Assembly (NCBI RefSeq): GCF_015624485.1
Contig: NZ_CP061378.1
Span: 2,542,001-2,606,000 of the forward strand
Direction: 5' to 3'
DNA from: Bradyrhizobium genosp. L
GTDB lineage: Bacteria; Pseudomonadota; Alphaproteobacteria; Rhizobiales; Xanthobacteraceae
Length of the DNA: 64,000 nucleotides
In this document: positions 42,138 through 54,996 of the stretch, piece by piece
How the letters are laid out: each line of letters opens with the position of its first letter
Numbering within the stretch: position 1 is the first letter of the stretch
Made by a program: the position numbers and the translations under genes
Notes under the pieces: generated by a model
Told to the model about the DNA's origin: nothing
The model's input: the letters and a program-made list of their open reading frames with translations, nothing else
The model's database searches: none

Positions 42138-42677
42138 ATGCGTTACTTCACTGCGCTGCTCGGTGCGGCCTGCGTTGCGTTCATCACGACAACAGGGGCG
42201 TTCGCCCAGGTGGCCTCCAACCCGGACAACCCGAACGACGTTGTGCCCGACGCGCTGGCGCCGCCGCCCTATGGCGAGCCGATCAACCTCGAGACCGCCA
42301 AGAAGGTTGCTGCTGCTGCCGTCGCCGAAACCCAGAAGCGCAACTGGAATGCGTTCTGCATCGCGATCGTCAATCCGGCCGGCGAGCTGGTCTATTTCGA
42401 GAAGCAGGACAATTGCCAATACGCCTCGATCGGCGTCTCCCAGCACAAGGCGCGCACCGCGACCCGCTATCGCCGACCGACGCTGGCGTTCGAGAACCTG
42501 ATGGGCAAGGGGCCGTATTTCTCCTATCTCGCGACGCTCGACGACGTCATCGCCTCGCGCGGCGGCAATCTCTTGATCGTCGACGGCAAGATCGTCGGCG
42601 CGATCGGCGTCAGCGGTGGCTCCGGCTCGCAGGACAACGTGATCTCGCTCGCCGGCCAGGCGTCGCTGGGCAAGTGA
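42138..42677 (+). CDS. Secreted GlcG/HbpS-family protein
   Basis: 179 residues. A signal peptide (YFTALLGAACVAFITTTGAFA, cut before QVASN) is followed by a GlcG/HbpS (DUF336) domain: TAKKVAAAAVAETQKR, then CIAIVNPAGELVYFEKQD, SIGVSQHKARTA and a C-terminal GKIVGAIGVSGGSGSQD. Members of this family bind haem or small ligands, or have unknown roles in glycolate loci. The ATG at 42138 has GGGAGG 6 bases upstream. Stand-alone gene between two repeats. Confidence 0.82.
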   Translation: MRYFTALLGAACVAFITTTGAFAQVASNPDNPNDVVPDALAPPPYGEPINLETAKKVAAAAVAETQKRNWNAFCIAIVNPAGELVYFEKQDNCQYASIGVSQHKARTATRYRRPTLAFENLMGKGPYFSYLATLDDVIASRGGNLLIVDGKIVGAIGVSGGSGSQDNVISLAGQASLGK

Positions 42678-42702
42678 CCACGCCTGCCGCCTAACGTTCG
42701 CC

Positions 42703-42789
42703 GTAGGGTGGACAAAGCGTAGCGTGCCCACCCTCACGAGCACGTCGTAGATGGTGGGCACGGCGCACGTGCGCCTTTGCCCACCCTAC
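42703..42789. repeat. Dispersed palindromic repeat (GTAGGGTGG type)
   Basis: GTAGGGTGGACAAAGCG at the left and CGCCTTTGCCCACCCTAC at the right, with an inner GTGCCCACC/GGTGGGCAC pair. It is a second version of the rhizobial GTAGGG repeat. The remaining 240 bases to the next gene hold nothing recognisable. Confidence 0.85.
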
Positions 42790-43030
42790 GAACTGCGGCC
42801 ACGTCCCATAGCCCGGTCATGACGACGTGAAGCGTTAGAAGTCCGCAAGTGCGATATGCGACAGCCCGGGGCGAGGGGCACTTGCACGGTTTCGGAATAG
42901 TGGAATTATGCCGCTGATTTGCCCGACGTGTCAAGTGTCGGGTCGAACGCCGGCAGCCATCGGCTCCTTTGCATGGGGTTGTTTTCCATGTTTTGGCACT
43001 ACGCCCTGTGAGTCGTTTGACAGCCGCCTC

Positions 43031-43318
43031 CTATTCCACCGCAGCTCCCACCGGCGGGCCGCCGGGCGGACGATGCAGGAACGTGATCGATGCATAGGCG
43101 CCGATCCAGGAGCCGGCCGCGGCGAAGGCGACGTAGATCCAGTTCTCGGTGTAGCTGATCACCGCATAGGACGAGAGCAGATACCACACGCTGCTCCAGG
43201 TCGCCGCCGGCACACGCTTGCGGGCGACGACCGCCGAGGTGAACATCACATAGACCGCGTCGGTGGCCGCGGTCGCGAGGAAGACGCCGCCGGCGGTGAG
43301 GGGATCGAGAGCAGCCAT
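43031..43318 (-). CDS. Small membrane protein of unknown function
   Basis: 95 residues with three hydrophobic segments (about 9-27, 45-60 and 63-80; for example GGVFLATAATDAVYVMFTSAVVA split across the first) and a Pro/Gly-rich C-terminal tail. AGGAG stands 5 bases before the ATG, a strong translation signal. I do not recognise the family. It is a single gene, divergent from the CoA transferase. Confidence 0.78.
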   Translation of the reverse strand: MAALDPLTAGGVFLATAATDAVYVMFTSAVVARKRVPAATWSSVWYLLSSYAVISYTENWIYVAFAAAGSWIGAYASITFLHRPPGGPPVGAAVE

Positions 43319-43474
43319 TGCAACTCCTGTTCGGTTCGGGCCGCGCCCGGGGAGATCGGATCATGATGCAATCCCGTCCAGTTTCACCATGATTCAGCAC
43401 ATCGTGACAAAGCCGGTCACCGCTCTTCTGTCATCTTGCCGGGTCATATAGAACGATCGCAGGGAGCAATGCGC

Positions 43475-44881
43475 ATGCAGGACGTCAGCGACATCCTCGC
43501 CGAAATCTGGACCGCAGCCGGCGGCGCGCCGGCCGCGCTCGATCAAGTCAGGCTGACCGGCAGCGAGCCGCTTCTGCCGTCGTCGTTTCGCGTCGGTGCC
43601 GCCGCGCAGGCCTCGATCGCCGCGGCCGGTCTTGCGGCGGCGGACATCTGGCGCGCGCGCAGCGGCGAGGCGCAGCACGTCGCAGTCGACATGCGCCATG
43701 CCGTCATCGAATGCCGCAGCGAGCGTTATCTGCGCGTCGACGACAAGCCGCCGCCGGCGGCCTGGGACAAGATCGCCGGCGTCTACCGCGTGCGCGACGG
43801 ACGCTTCGTCCGCCTCCACACCAATTTCCCGCATCATCGCGACGCCGTCTGCAAGGTGCTTGGCTGCAACGCCGAGCGCGACGAGGTTCAGGCCGCGCTC
43901 GAGCAATGGGACGGCGAGGCGTTCGAGACTGCGGCCTATGCCGCCGGTGGCGTCGTCGCCCTGATGCGTTCGCATGACGAATGGTCGGCGACGCCGCATG
44001 CCGAGGAATTAGCCAAACTGCCGCTGATCACGATCGAGAAGATCGGCGAGGCCGCGCCAAAGCCGTGGCCCGCAGGGATGCGGCCGCTCGCCGGCATCCG
44101 CGTGCTCGACCTGTCGCGCGTGATCGCGGGCCCCGTCGCCGGCCGCACGCTCGCCGCGCATGGCGCCGATGTGCTCTTGATCTCCAGTCCCGACCTGCCG
44201 GCGATTCCCTGGCTCACCATCGATACCGGTCGCGGCAAGCTCTCAGCTTACACGAACCTGACAACCGAGGAGGGGCGGCGGACCATGCGCGGCCTGGTCG
44301 CAGAGGCCGATATCTTCTCGCAGGGTTACCGTCCGCAGGCGATTGCGCGGCTCGGCTTCTCTCCCGAGGAGGCGGCGCGCATCAATCCCGGCATCGTCTA
44401 TGTGACGCTGTCGGCCTATGGCCATGCCGGACCGTGGGCCGAGCGCCGCGGCTTCGACTCGCTGGTGCAGACCACGACCGGCTTTAACCATGCCGAAGGG
44501 CAGGCGGCCGGCGTCGACGGGCCGAAGGAATTGCCGGCGCAGGTGCTCGATCACGCCACCGGATATTTCATGGCGTTCGGCGCCATGATGGCGAAGGCGC
44601 GGCAGGCGCGCGAGGGCGGCAGCTGGCACGTCCGGGTCTCGCTGGCGCAAACCGGACGCTGGCTATGGAATCTCGGCCGTATAGCAGGCGGCCTGGCCAC
44701 CGAAGACCTCAAGGCCGATGCGGTGATGCCACATATTGAAGTGCTTGCATCGGGTTTTGGCACCCTGAGCTCGGTCAGGCACGCCGCCGTGCTGTCGAGC
44801 ACCCCGGCGCACTGGTCGCGTCCGGCCGTGCCGCTCGGCAGCCATCCCGCTGAATTTCCTGCCCCGGAGTTTCACGGATGA
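43475..44881 (+). CDS. CaiB/BaiF-type (family III) CoA transferase
   Basis: 468 residues. The C-terminal half is a recognisable family III domain: GIRVLDLSRVIAGPVAGRTLAAHGADVL, VTLSAYGHAGPWAERRGFDSLVQ and VLDHATGYFMAFGAMMA, whose Asp is the likely catalytic residue. The first 200 residues look like a partial, degenerate copy (AADIWRARSGEAQHVAVDMRHA, RLHTNFPHHRD). It moves CoA between carboxylic acids; substrate unknown. I chose the ATG at 43475 because AGGGAG lies 8 bases upstream; the ATG at 43469 is too close to it. Confidence 0.85.
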   Translation: MQDVSDILAEIWTAAGGAPAALDQVRLTGSEPLLPSSFRVGAAAQASIAAAGLAAADIWRARSGEAQHVAVDMRHAVIECRSERYLRVDDKPPPAAWDKIAGVYRVRDGRFVRLHTNFPHHRDAVCKVLGCNAERDEVQAALEQWDGEAFETAAYAAGGVVALMRSHDEWSATPHAEELAKLPLITIEKIGEAAPKPWPAGMRPLAGIRVLDLSRVIAGPVAGRTLAAHGADVLLISSPDLPAIPWLTIDTGRGKLSAYTNLTTEEGRRTMRGLVAEADIFSQGYRPQAIARLGFSPEEAARINPGIVYVTLSAYGHAGPWAERRGFDSLVQTTTGFNHAEGQAAGVDGPKELPAQVLDHATGYFMAFGAMMAKARQAREGGSWHVRVSLAQTGRWLWNLGRIAGGLATEDLKADAVMPHIEVLASGFGTLSSVRHAAVLSSTPAHWSRPAVPLGSHPAEFPAPEFHG

Positions 44882-45030
44882 TGCATTCAGCCGCCATTCA
44901 GGCTATCCGAACTTTAACGTCAGCCGCTGCCGAACCGCGATTTTTCGGTTGTTTGCGACGCCAATTCGGCACTATTAGCGCAGCGTGCGGCCGTTCCGCC
45001 GGAAGCTGAAACGATCGACGCCCGGACCTC

Positions 45031-46278
45031 ATGCCTAACGAGCTGACCACGAGAATGCAGAGCTTTATTCGCCGGCGACTGGTCGCGGCCGTGCTCGTGT
45101 TGGTGATCGCCGGCGCGGGCATCTACGGCTACATGCATTTCAGCGCGGCAAAACCGACATCTTCGGAAGTCTCCAGCCAGTCCCGCAAGGGCGGCACGAG
45201 CTACGCGCCGACGCAGGCCGAATGGGCCAGCCTGACCTTCCAGGCCGCGACCGAGCACACTTTCCGCTCCGAGCTCGTCACCGAGGGCAAGATCGGGATC
45301 GACGAGGACCGCTCCACCCCGGTCTACTCACCCTACACCGGCCGCGTCACGCGCCTGTTGGTGCGGCCGGGCGATGCCGTGGTGAAGGGACAGCCGCTGT
45401 TCGTGATCGAGGCCGCCGACACCGTCCAGGCGCAGAACGATTATGTCGCGGCGATGACGGGCCTCAACAAGGCACAGTCCGCGCTCGACCTCGCGCAGAT
45501 CCAGGAGAAGCGCGCCAAGGACCTGTCCGAGGGCAAGGCGATCCCGCTGAAGGATTACCAGACCGCGCAGGCGGCGCTGGTGCAGGCGCAGAACGATGCC
45601 ACCTCGGCGCAGACGCTGCTCGAGGCGGCGCAGAACAAGCTGCATATTCTCGGCTTCGGCGACGACGCCATCGTGACGCTGAAGCAGAAGGGCCGCCTCA
45701 ATCCGGAGACGACGGTGTTCGCGCCGATCGCCGGCACCGTGGTCCAGCGCAAGGCCGGTCCCGGCCAGTATGTCTCGACCGGTGCCAGCGATCCGGTCTA
45801 TGTGATCGGCGATCTCTCGACGGTCTGGCTGATCGCCTATGTCCGTGAATCCGATGCCGACAGCGTCGCGGTCGGGCAGGATTTGAACTTCAGCGTGATG
45901 GCGCTGCCGGGCAAGGTGCTGAACGCCCGCGTCAACTACGTCGCCGCCGCGATCGATCCGACCTCGCGCCGCCTGCTGGTCCGTGCCACCATCGACAACG
46001 TCGACAACCGGCTGAAGCCGGAGATGTTCGCCAATGTCACGCTGTTCTCGAAGGGCGATCATCCGGCGGTCGGCGTGCCGAAGCAGGCGCTGATCTATGA
46101 GGGCGACCAGGTGCGCCTCTGGGTCGCGCGGCCCGACGACAAGACCATCGAGTTGCGCCAGATCAAGCCCGGTATGACCAACGGCGACCTCGTCGAGGTC
46201 GCCGGCAATCTCAAGCCGGGCGAGCAGATCGTGACGAAGGGAAGCCTCTTCATCGACCGCGCCGCGTCCGGCACCTAA
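45031..46278 (+). CDS. Periplasmic adaptor (membrane fusion protein) of RND efflux pump
   Basis: 415 residues. One N-terminal membrane anchor (about 16-35, VAAVLVLVIAGAGIYGYM) is followed by a barrel-sandwich (SPYTGRVTRLLVRPGDAVVKGQPLF), an alpha-hairpin (LDLAQIQEKRAKDLSEG and the Ala/Gln-rich partner, about 145-205), the second lipoyl half (FAPIAGTVVQRKAGPGQYV), a beta-barrel and a membrane-proximal domain. This is the CzcB/CusB-like architecture without a metal-binding His-rich tail. It joins the inner-membrane pump encoded 28 bases downstream to an outer-membrane channel. Confidence 0.88.
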   Translation: MPNELTTRMQSFIRRRLVAAVLVLVIAGAGIYGYMHFSAAKPTSSEVSSQSRKGGTSYAPTQAEWASLTFQAATEHTFRSELVTEGKIGIDEDRSTPVYSPYTGRVTRLLVRPGDAVVKGQPLFVIEAADTVQAQNDYVAAMTGLNKAQSALDLAQIQEKRAKDLSEGKAIPLKDYQTAQAALVQAQNDATSAQTLLEAAQNKLHILGFGDDAIVTLKQKGRLNPETTVFAPIAGTVVQRKAGPGQYVSTGASDPVYVIGDLSTVWLIAYVRESDADSVAVGQDLNFSVMALPGKVLNARVNYVAAAIDPTSRRLLVRATIDNVDNRLKPEMFANVTLFSKGDHPAVGVPKQALIYEGDQVRLWVARPDDKTIELRQIKPGMTNGDLVEVAGNLKPGEQIVTKGSLFIDRAASGT

Positions 46279-46306
46279 CTTCCCCGATTGGAAAGCCTCG
46301 ATCTGA

Positions 46307-49435
<3,129 letters not shown>

Positions 49436-49438
49436 TAG

Positions 49439-50410
49439 TTACGAGGTGAAGCCATAGAGCCGCGCCGGATTGTCGACCAGGATGGTCTTGCGGATTGCGG
49501 CATCCGGCGCCCAGACCGGAAGCTGGTTGAGCAGGCGGCCGTCGTCGATCTGGTACAGCGGCGTCACATCGGTGACCTGCTTGCCCGGCGGCGTCACGGA
49601 ATCCGGATGCGGCCAGTCGGTGCCCCAGACGATGCGCTCGGCATTGGCGGCGATCAGCGCCTGCGCCAGCGGCGCGGCGTCGGGATAATCGGGGCCGAGC
49701 TTCGAGGCGCGGTAGGCGCCGGAGATCTTGACATAGGCCTTGCCGGACTTGACCAGCGCGAGCAGGTCGGCAAATCCGGGCTGCGCGACACCGAGCGCGG
49801 CCTCGGCGCCGCCGAAATGGTCGAACACCACAGGCACCGGCGAGGCCGCGACCAGCTCCTTGATCGCGGTGATCATGGCGAGGCTGGTGAACAGCTGCAC
49901 ATGCCAGCCGCGCGCCTTCATCCGCTCGACCGCTGCCGCAAAGCGCTGCCGCCCGACATTGGGATCGTTGACGCCGCCGGTTGCGAGGTTGAGGCGGATG
50001 CCGCGGAAGCCGGCCTGCTGCATAGCGTCGAGATCGCTCTCGCTGGTCTTGTCGTCGATGACAGCGACGGCGCGCGCGGTGGGGCCGCGGGCCTTGATGC
50101 CGAACAGCGTCGCCGAATTGTCCGGGCCGTAGACGCTCGGTGTCACGATCACCACGCGCTCGATATGCAGCGCCTTGTGCAAGGCGCTCATTTCCTCGGG
50201 CGACGCCTGTTCCGGCGTATAGACGCGGCCGGCGAAGAACGGGAATTTCGCGGGGTCGCCATGGATGTGGGTGTGGCAATCGCAGGCGCCGGCCGGCACG
50301 TCGAAATTGACCGCCGTCGACGGTTGCGATGCCTTGGAAAATGCGTTGCTGCTCGTCATGGTCACTCCCGCCGCGATGGAAGCCAGCATCATACTGCGTC
50401 GCGTCAGCAT
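49439..50410 (-). CDS. Amidohydrolase-2 family metal-dependent hydrolase, exported
   Basis: 323 residues. An N-terminal RR-containing signal (MLTRRSMMLASIAAGVTM) suggests Tat export. The TIM-barrel metal site starts with CDCHTHIH; later FDHFGGAEAA and VWGTDWPHPDSV supply the other His and Asp ligands. This is the PF04909 family, which includes lactonases and decarboxylases such as 2-pyrone-4,6-dicarboxylate hydrolase. The ATG at 50410 has AGGGAGA upstream. It ends 4 bases from the convergent RND pump gene. Substrate unknown. Confidence 0.85.
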   Translation of the reverse strand: MLTRRSMMLASIAAGVTMTSSNAFSKASQPSTAVNFDVPAGACDCHTHIHGDPAKFPFFAGRVYTPEQASPEEMSALHKALHIERVVIVTPSVYGPDNSATLFGIKARGPTARAVAVIDDKTSESDLDAMQQAGFRGIRLNLATGGVNDPNVGRQRFAAAVERMKARGWHVQLFTSLAMITAIKELVAASPVPVVFDHFGGAEAALGVAQPGFADLLALVKSGKAYVKISGAYRASKLGPDYPDAAPLAQALIAANAERIVWGTDWPHPDSVTPPGKQVTDVTPLYQIDDGRLLNQLPVWAPDAAIRKTILVDNPARLYGFTS

Positions 50411-50555
50411 TGGACGTCTCCCTGCGTGCTCGTCTGTTATGTGCGTTGTCAGCCGCGTCGGCGTTATCGATCGCCGGCGGGGAGGGAGGTTATCGATGGA
50501 TGGCACGGGCGGGAAGGGCGGCCTGTTCGCTGCGCGCACGGTTCCGCGAGCAAAC

Positions 50556-51974
50556 TTATTGCCCGGACGGCGTGCGCAGGCCCTGCCAGGCGTCGCGGAC
50601 CTGATGGTAATGCACCTCGGGCAGATAGTCCGGCGTGTTCAGGTTCAGCGTCTTGACGTCGAGCCGTCCGATCGCGCTGAGCAACGTGTAGGAGGCGACG
50701 ACGCGATCGCGTTGCGCGCTGATCACCCGGGCCCGCGCCGAGATCACGTCCTGCTGCGCGTTGAGCACGTCGACGGTGGTGCGCTGGCCGCCGGCGGCTT
50801 CCTTCTGCACGCCGGCCAGCGCCACCTGCGCGGCCTTCATCTCGGATTCGGAAGCCGATACCGCGATCTTGGCGCCCTCATTGGCGACCCAGGCGCTGAT
50901 CACCGCGGTCTTGGCTTGGTTGCGCACCTGGTCGAGCACCTGCCGGCTCTGCACGGCGACTTCCTTGGCCTGCCGGGTCTGCGATGCCGCGGTGCCGCCG
51001 TCATAGATCGGCTGGGTGACCTGGCCGATCACCGAGGCCTGATCGGTCGCAAACGTGCCGAGCGTCTGGTCGGAGTCGCGGCTGCGGCTGACGCTGCCCT
51101 GCACGGTGACCTGCGGCAGCAGGCTGCTCTCGGCGACGCGAATCGAGGTCGAGGCGACGTCGACGTCATAGCCCGCCGCGGTCACGGCCGGATGCTCGTG
51201 AAGCGCGACCGCGATGGCGTCCTCGCGGGTGCGCGGCAGTATCCGGTCGACGATCTCGGCGGGCCGCAATTGTTGCGGCGGGCCGCCAATCACCTGTGCG
51301 TAGGTTGCCTGGCTGATCGCGAGATTGACCTCGGCGGCGTTGAGATCGGAGAGGCCGCGATTGAGGCGAGCCTCGGCCTGGGCAGTATCGGTCGGCGTCA
51401 CGTCGCCGGCATTGAGGCGACGCTGGGTGATTGCCTGGGTCTCGCGCAGGAAGTTGACGTTGGCGCGCTGCGAATCGACCATGGTCTGGTTGGCGAGCAC
51501 GTTGGTATAGGCGGTGACGGCGTCGAGCAGCACGCCCTGGCCGACATTGCGCAGCGCCTCGCGGCCGGACATCACCTGCAATTCGGCGACCCGCACGCTG
51601 TTGGCGGTCTTGAAGCCGTTGAACAGGGTCTGCGTCACCGTCAGCCCGATCTGCCACGGCTTCAGTGTCGCGGTCTGGATCACGTTGCCGGGCAATTGGT
51701 CGCGCACCGCCTGCAAGCCGGCCGACAGGCTAGCTGCGACCTGCGGCCGGTAGCCGGCCAGCGCCTGCGGCACGTTCTCGTCGGTGGCGCGCTGGCGTGC
51801 CCGTTCGGCGTTGATCTGCGGGTTGGTCTGATAGGCCTTGACCAGTGCTTCGGAAAGGCTCTCGGCGCGGGCTCCGGAGCCGGCGAGCAGCGCGCACGTC
51901 AAGGCGGCGAGCCGGATGCCCGACACAAGCACGCGCCTCCCGACCTCGCCAACCCTCGCGGCACGCTCAACCAT
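50556..51974 (-). CDS. TolC-family outer-membrane channel
   Basis: 472 residues. A signal peptide (GIRLAALTCALLAGSGARA) precedes two repeated TolC half-domains, starting ESLSEALVKAYQTNPQINAERA. Long Ala/Gln-rich helices and the signature VGQVTQPIYDGG-like strand (IGQVTQPIYDGGTA) and GLTVTQTLFNGFKT mark the two halves. It forms a trimeric exit duct for type I secretion or RND systems. I chose the ATG at 51974, which begins just before the signal peptide; ATG at 52079 is in frame but adds low-complexity sequence. It is a candidate partner for the pump at 45031-49435. Confidence 0.87.
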   Translation of the reverse strand: MVERAARVGEVGRRVLVSGIRLAALTCALLAGSGARAESLSEALVKAYQTNPQINAERARQRATDENVPQALAGYRPQVAASLSAGLQAVRDQLPGNVIQTATLKPWQIGLTVTQTLFNGFKTANSVRVAELQVMSGREALRNVGQGVLLDAVTAYTNVLANQTMVDSQRANVNFLRETQAITQRRLNAGDVTPTDTAQAEARLNRGLSDLNAAEVNLAISQATYAQVIGGPPQQLRPAEIVDRILPRTREDAIAVALHEHPAVTAAGYDVDVASTSIRVAESSLLPQVTVQGSVSRSRDSDQTLGTFATDQASVIGQVTQPIYDGGTAASQTRQAKEVAVQSRQVLDQVRNQAKTAVISAWVANEGAKIAVSASESEMKAAQVALAGVQKEAAGGQRTTVDVLNAQQDVISARARVISAQRDRVVASYTLLSAIGRLDVKTLNLNTPDYLPEVHYHQVRDAWQGLRTPSGQ

Positions 51975-52216
51975 GTGATCCCGCACAGCAAACTCCGGCC
52001 GTCCGCCCCCGCCGACGCCCTTCGACACATCTACCTGTTTAGGGGGCGGTGCCGCCACAGGCAAACCGCTGCGCGACATCTGCACATCATTTCCGTTCTT
52101 GTCTGTTGCCGGTTCGTCACAGGCGCAGGTGAACGTCATATGACGTATAAGTTCGAACCGACGGCGGGACGATTCATCCGCGCCGGCTATCCACCGACTG
52201 CCTGGATTTGCTGCTG

Positions 52217-54079
52217 ATGCCGAAGATGTACGCCGACCCCGAGGCGCTTGCGGAAGACATCGTGAGCGAGGTCGGAGCCGATCTGGTGGTGGGGCTGCCG
52301 CTCGGCCTCGGCAAGGCCAACCACATCGTCAACGCGCTGGTTGCGCGGGCTGTCGCCGACCGCTCGATCAACCTGACGCTGTTCTCCGCGCTGACGCTGG
52401 AAAAGCCGAAGCCGACGAGCCTGCTCGAACGGCGCTTCATCGAGCCGGTGATCGATCGGCTGTTCGGCGGCTATCCCGATCTCGCCTATGCGGATGCGTT
52501 GCGTCACGGCACCCTGCCGCCCAACATCAAGGTGATCGAGTTCTTCTTCCTTGCCGGGCAATGGCTGTATCAACCGTTCGCGCAACAGCATTACATCTCG
52601 GCGAACTACACCCACGCGGCGTCGTATCTGCTGGCGCGCGGGCTGAATGTCGTGCCGCAACTGGTCGCCAAGCGCGTGGTCGACGGCGTTGCGCGCTACA
52701 GCCTGAGCTGCAACACCGACACCACGCTCGACGTGCTGCGCGCCCGGGCCCAGGGGCGCGCGTCGTTCAAGCTGGTCGGCCAGGTCAATTCGGCGCTGCC
52801 CTTCATGCCCGGCGCCGGCGATCTCGCCTCGGATGAATTCGCTGCGGTGCTCGACAGCCCCGAAACCGACTTCCCGCTGTTCGCGCCGCCATCCGAGCCG
52901 ATCAGCGACACCAAATATGCGATCGGACTGCATGCCGCGGGTCTGGTGCGCGACGGCGGCACGCTGCAGATCGGCATCGGCCAGGTCGGCGATGCGCTGG
53001 CGCAGGGGCTCGTGATCCGGCATCGGAGCAATGCCGAGTTCCACAACATCATCCAGCGGCTTGCGCCCGGCACCGCGCAAGGCGCGGCCGCCGAGACCAG
53101 GCCGTTCGAGCAGGGGCTCTATGGCGTGAGCGAGATGCTGTTCGAGGCGTTTCTCGGCTTGATCGATGCCGGCGTCCTCAAGCGTGATGTCGACGGTGTC
53201 ATCCTGCACGGCGCATTCTTCTTGGGGCCGCAATCATTCTACCGCGCGCTGCGCGAGATGCCGCCGGATCAGCTGGCGCGGATCCAGATGATGCCGGTGT
53301 CCTTCACCAACGAGATCTTCGAGGACGCGGAGGCCAAACGCCGCGCCCGCGTCGATGCGCGCTTCGTCAACAACGCGATGATGGCGACGCTGCTCGGCGC
53401 TGCGGTTTCGGACGGACTCGAGAACGGTCAGGTGGTGAGCGGCGTCGGCGGCCAGTACAATTTCGTAGCGCAGGCGTTCGCGCTCGAAGGCGCGCGTTCG
53501 GTGCTGGCGCTGGAGGCGACCCATGCGTCCGGCAAGCAGGCGCAGTCGAACATCCGCTGGTCCTACGGCCACGAGACCATTCCGCGCCACCTGCGCGATG
53601 TCTTCGTCACGGAGTATGGCGTCGCCGACGTGCGCGGAAAATCCGATGCCGAGGTGGTCGCGGCGATGCTTGAGGTCTCGGACTCCCGCTTCCAGAACGA
53701 GCTGATGCGGCAGGCCAAGGACGCCGGCAAGCTGCCGCGCAATCACGAGATCGCCGCCGCGCATCGCGAAAACCACCCGGAGCGTATCAGCGCCGCGCTG
53801 AAGCCCGCGCGCGAGGCGGGCTTGCTGCCGTCATTCCCGTTCGGCAGCGACTTCACCGATGTCGAGCAGCGCCTGATCCCGGCCTTGCAGATATTGCAGC
53901 AGGCCCAACGCACGCCGGTGCAACTGGCCGGCCTGCTGTGGCAGGGCATGCGGCATCCGCCTGATGCATCCGACCGCGAATGCCTGGCGCGGCTCGGCCT
54001 CGACAAGCCGACGCATTTTGCCGAGCGCGCCTATCGCGCTCTGGTCACCGCAGCGTTGCACCAAAGCAGGACGCATTAG
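52217..54079 (+). CDS. Acetyl-CoA hydrolase/CoA-transferase family protein
   Basis: 620 residues in two CoA-transferase-like domains. The N-terminal one has a Gly-rich VVGLPLGLGKANHIVNALV start. The second has DGGTLQIGIGQVGDALAQGL, the typical GVGGQYNFVAQA and the late TEYGVADVRGKSDAEV with its conserved Glu. Such enzymes move CoA from acyl-CoA to acetate/succinate or hydrolyse it. It is longer than the usual ~500 residues, because of a helical segment in the middle and a C-terminal extension. ATG 52217 or 52226 are candidate starts; no good ribosome-binding site. The enoyl-CoA hydratase lies convergently 10 bases downstream. Confidence 0.82.
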   Translation: MPKMYADPEALAEDIVSEVGADLVVGLPLGLGKANHIVNALVARAVADRSINLTLFSALTLEKPKPTSLLERRFIEPVIDRLFGGYPDLAYADALRHGTLPPNIKVIEFFFLAGQWLYQPFAQQHYISANYTHAASYLLARGLNVVPQLVAKRVVDGVARYSLSCNTDTTLDVLRARAQGRASFKLVGQVNSALPFMPGAGDLASDEFAAVLDSPETDFPLFAPPSEPISDTKYAIGLHAAGLVRDGGTLQIGIGQVGDALAQGLVIRHRSNAEFHNIIQRLAPGTAQGAAAETRPFEQGLYGVSEMLFEAFLGLIDAGVLKRDVDGVILHGAFFLGPQSFYRALREMPPDQLARIQMMPVSFTNEIFEDAEAKRRARVDARFVNNAMMATLLGAAVSDGLENGQVVSGVGGQYNFVAQAFALEGARSVLALEATHASGKQAQSNIRWSYGHETIPRHLRDVFVTEYGVADVRGKSDAEVVAAMLEVSDSRFQNELMRQAKDAGKLPRNHEIAAAHRENHPERISAALKPAREAGLLPSFPFGSDFTDVEQRLIPALQILQQAQRTPVQLAGLLWQGMRHPPDASDRECLARLGLDKPTHFAERAYRALVTAALHQSRTH

Positions 54080-54089
54080 CTGGAAGACA

Positions 54090-54869
54090 TCAGCGGTTCT
54101 TGTTGACCGGCTTGCGCTTCTCGATGAACGCGGCCATGCCCTCCGCGCGATCCTCGAGCGCGAAGGTCGCGTGGAACAGGTTGCGCTCGACGCTCATGCC
54201 CTCGGACAGCGGCGTCTCGAAGGCGCGGTTGATGGCCTCCTTGGCCATCGCGGCCGCCGGACGCGACATCGAAGCGATCTTCTCGGCGGCGGCAAGCGCC
54301 TCTTCCATCAGCTTGTCGGCGGGGACGATCCGCGACACCAGGCCCGAACGCTCGGCCTCCGCGGCATCCATCATCCGCCCAGTCAGGCAGAGGTCCATGG
54401 CCTTCGACTTGCCGATCGCGCGCGTCAGGCGCTGTGTGCCGCCGATGCCCGGGATGGTGCCGAGCGTGATCTCGGGCTGGCCGAACTTGGCGGTGTCGGC
54501 GGCGATGATGATGTCGCACATCATCGCAAGCTCGCAGCCGCCGCCGAGCGCATAACCGGCGACCGCGGCGATGACAGGCTTGCGGCAGCGCGCGATGCGA
54601 TCGCCGCCGATCGCGGCGAAGTCGCTGTTGAACATGTCGATGAAGCCCTTCGGCTGCATCTCCTTGATGTCGGCGCCCGCCGCAAAGGCCTTCTCGCTGC
54701 CGGTGACCAGGAGACAGCCGATCTTGTCGTCGGCCTCGAGATCGTCGACTGCAGCCGCGATCTCGCGGAACACGCCGAACGACAGCGCATTCAGCATTTT
54801 CGGCCGGTTCAGCGTGATGACGCCGACCGGTCCCTTGCTCTCGACGATGATGAATTCGAACGTAGCCAT
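54090..54869 (-). CDS. Enoyl-CoA hydratase
   Basis: 259 residues, crotonase fold. The oxyanion-hole segment is [10 protein letters not shown] and the two catalytic Glu are in [15 protein letters not shown] and [20 protein letters not shown]. The start at 54869 ([16 protein letters not shown]) gives the exact usual length. It hydrates trans-2-enoyl-CoA in fatty acid or amino acid breakdown. The full set of crotonase motifs makes a true hydratase likely, though related isomerases share most of them. Confidence 0.92.
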   Translation of the reverse strand: MATFEFIIVESKGPVGVITLNRPKMLNALSFGVFREIAAAVDDLEADDKIGCLLVTGSEKAFAAGADIKEMQPKGFIDMFNSDFAAIGGDRIARCRKPVIAAVAGYALGGGCELAMMCDIIIAADTAKFGQPEITLGTIPGIGGTQRLTRAIGKSKAMDLCLTGRMMDAAEAERSGLVSRIVPADKLMEEALAAAEKIASMSRPAAAMAKEAINRAFETPLSEGMSVERNLFHATFALEDRAEGMAAFIEKRKPVNKNR

Positions 54870-54996
54870 GGACGCAATCCCGTGCCTGATTTGGCCGGCA
54901 ATGTGCCCGCTGGCGGGATGCGCTTCAAGTGGCTGAAACGACGCTCTGGGCCGCGGTGCGGTGCTACCCGCGCCGCGGACTGCGAAGCCTTTGGGG

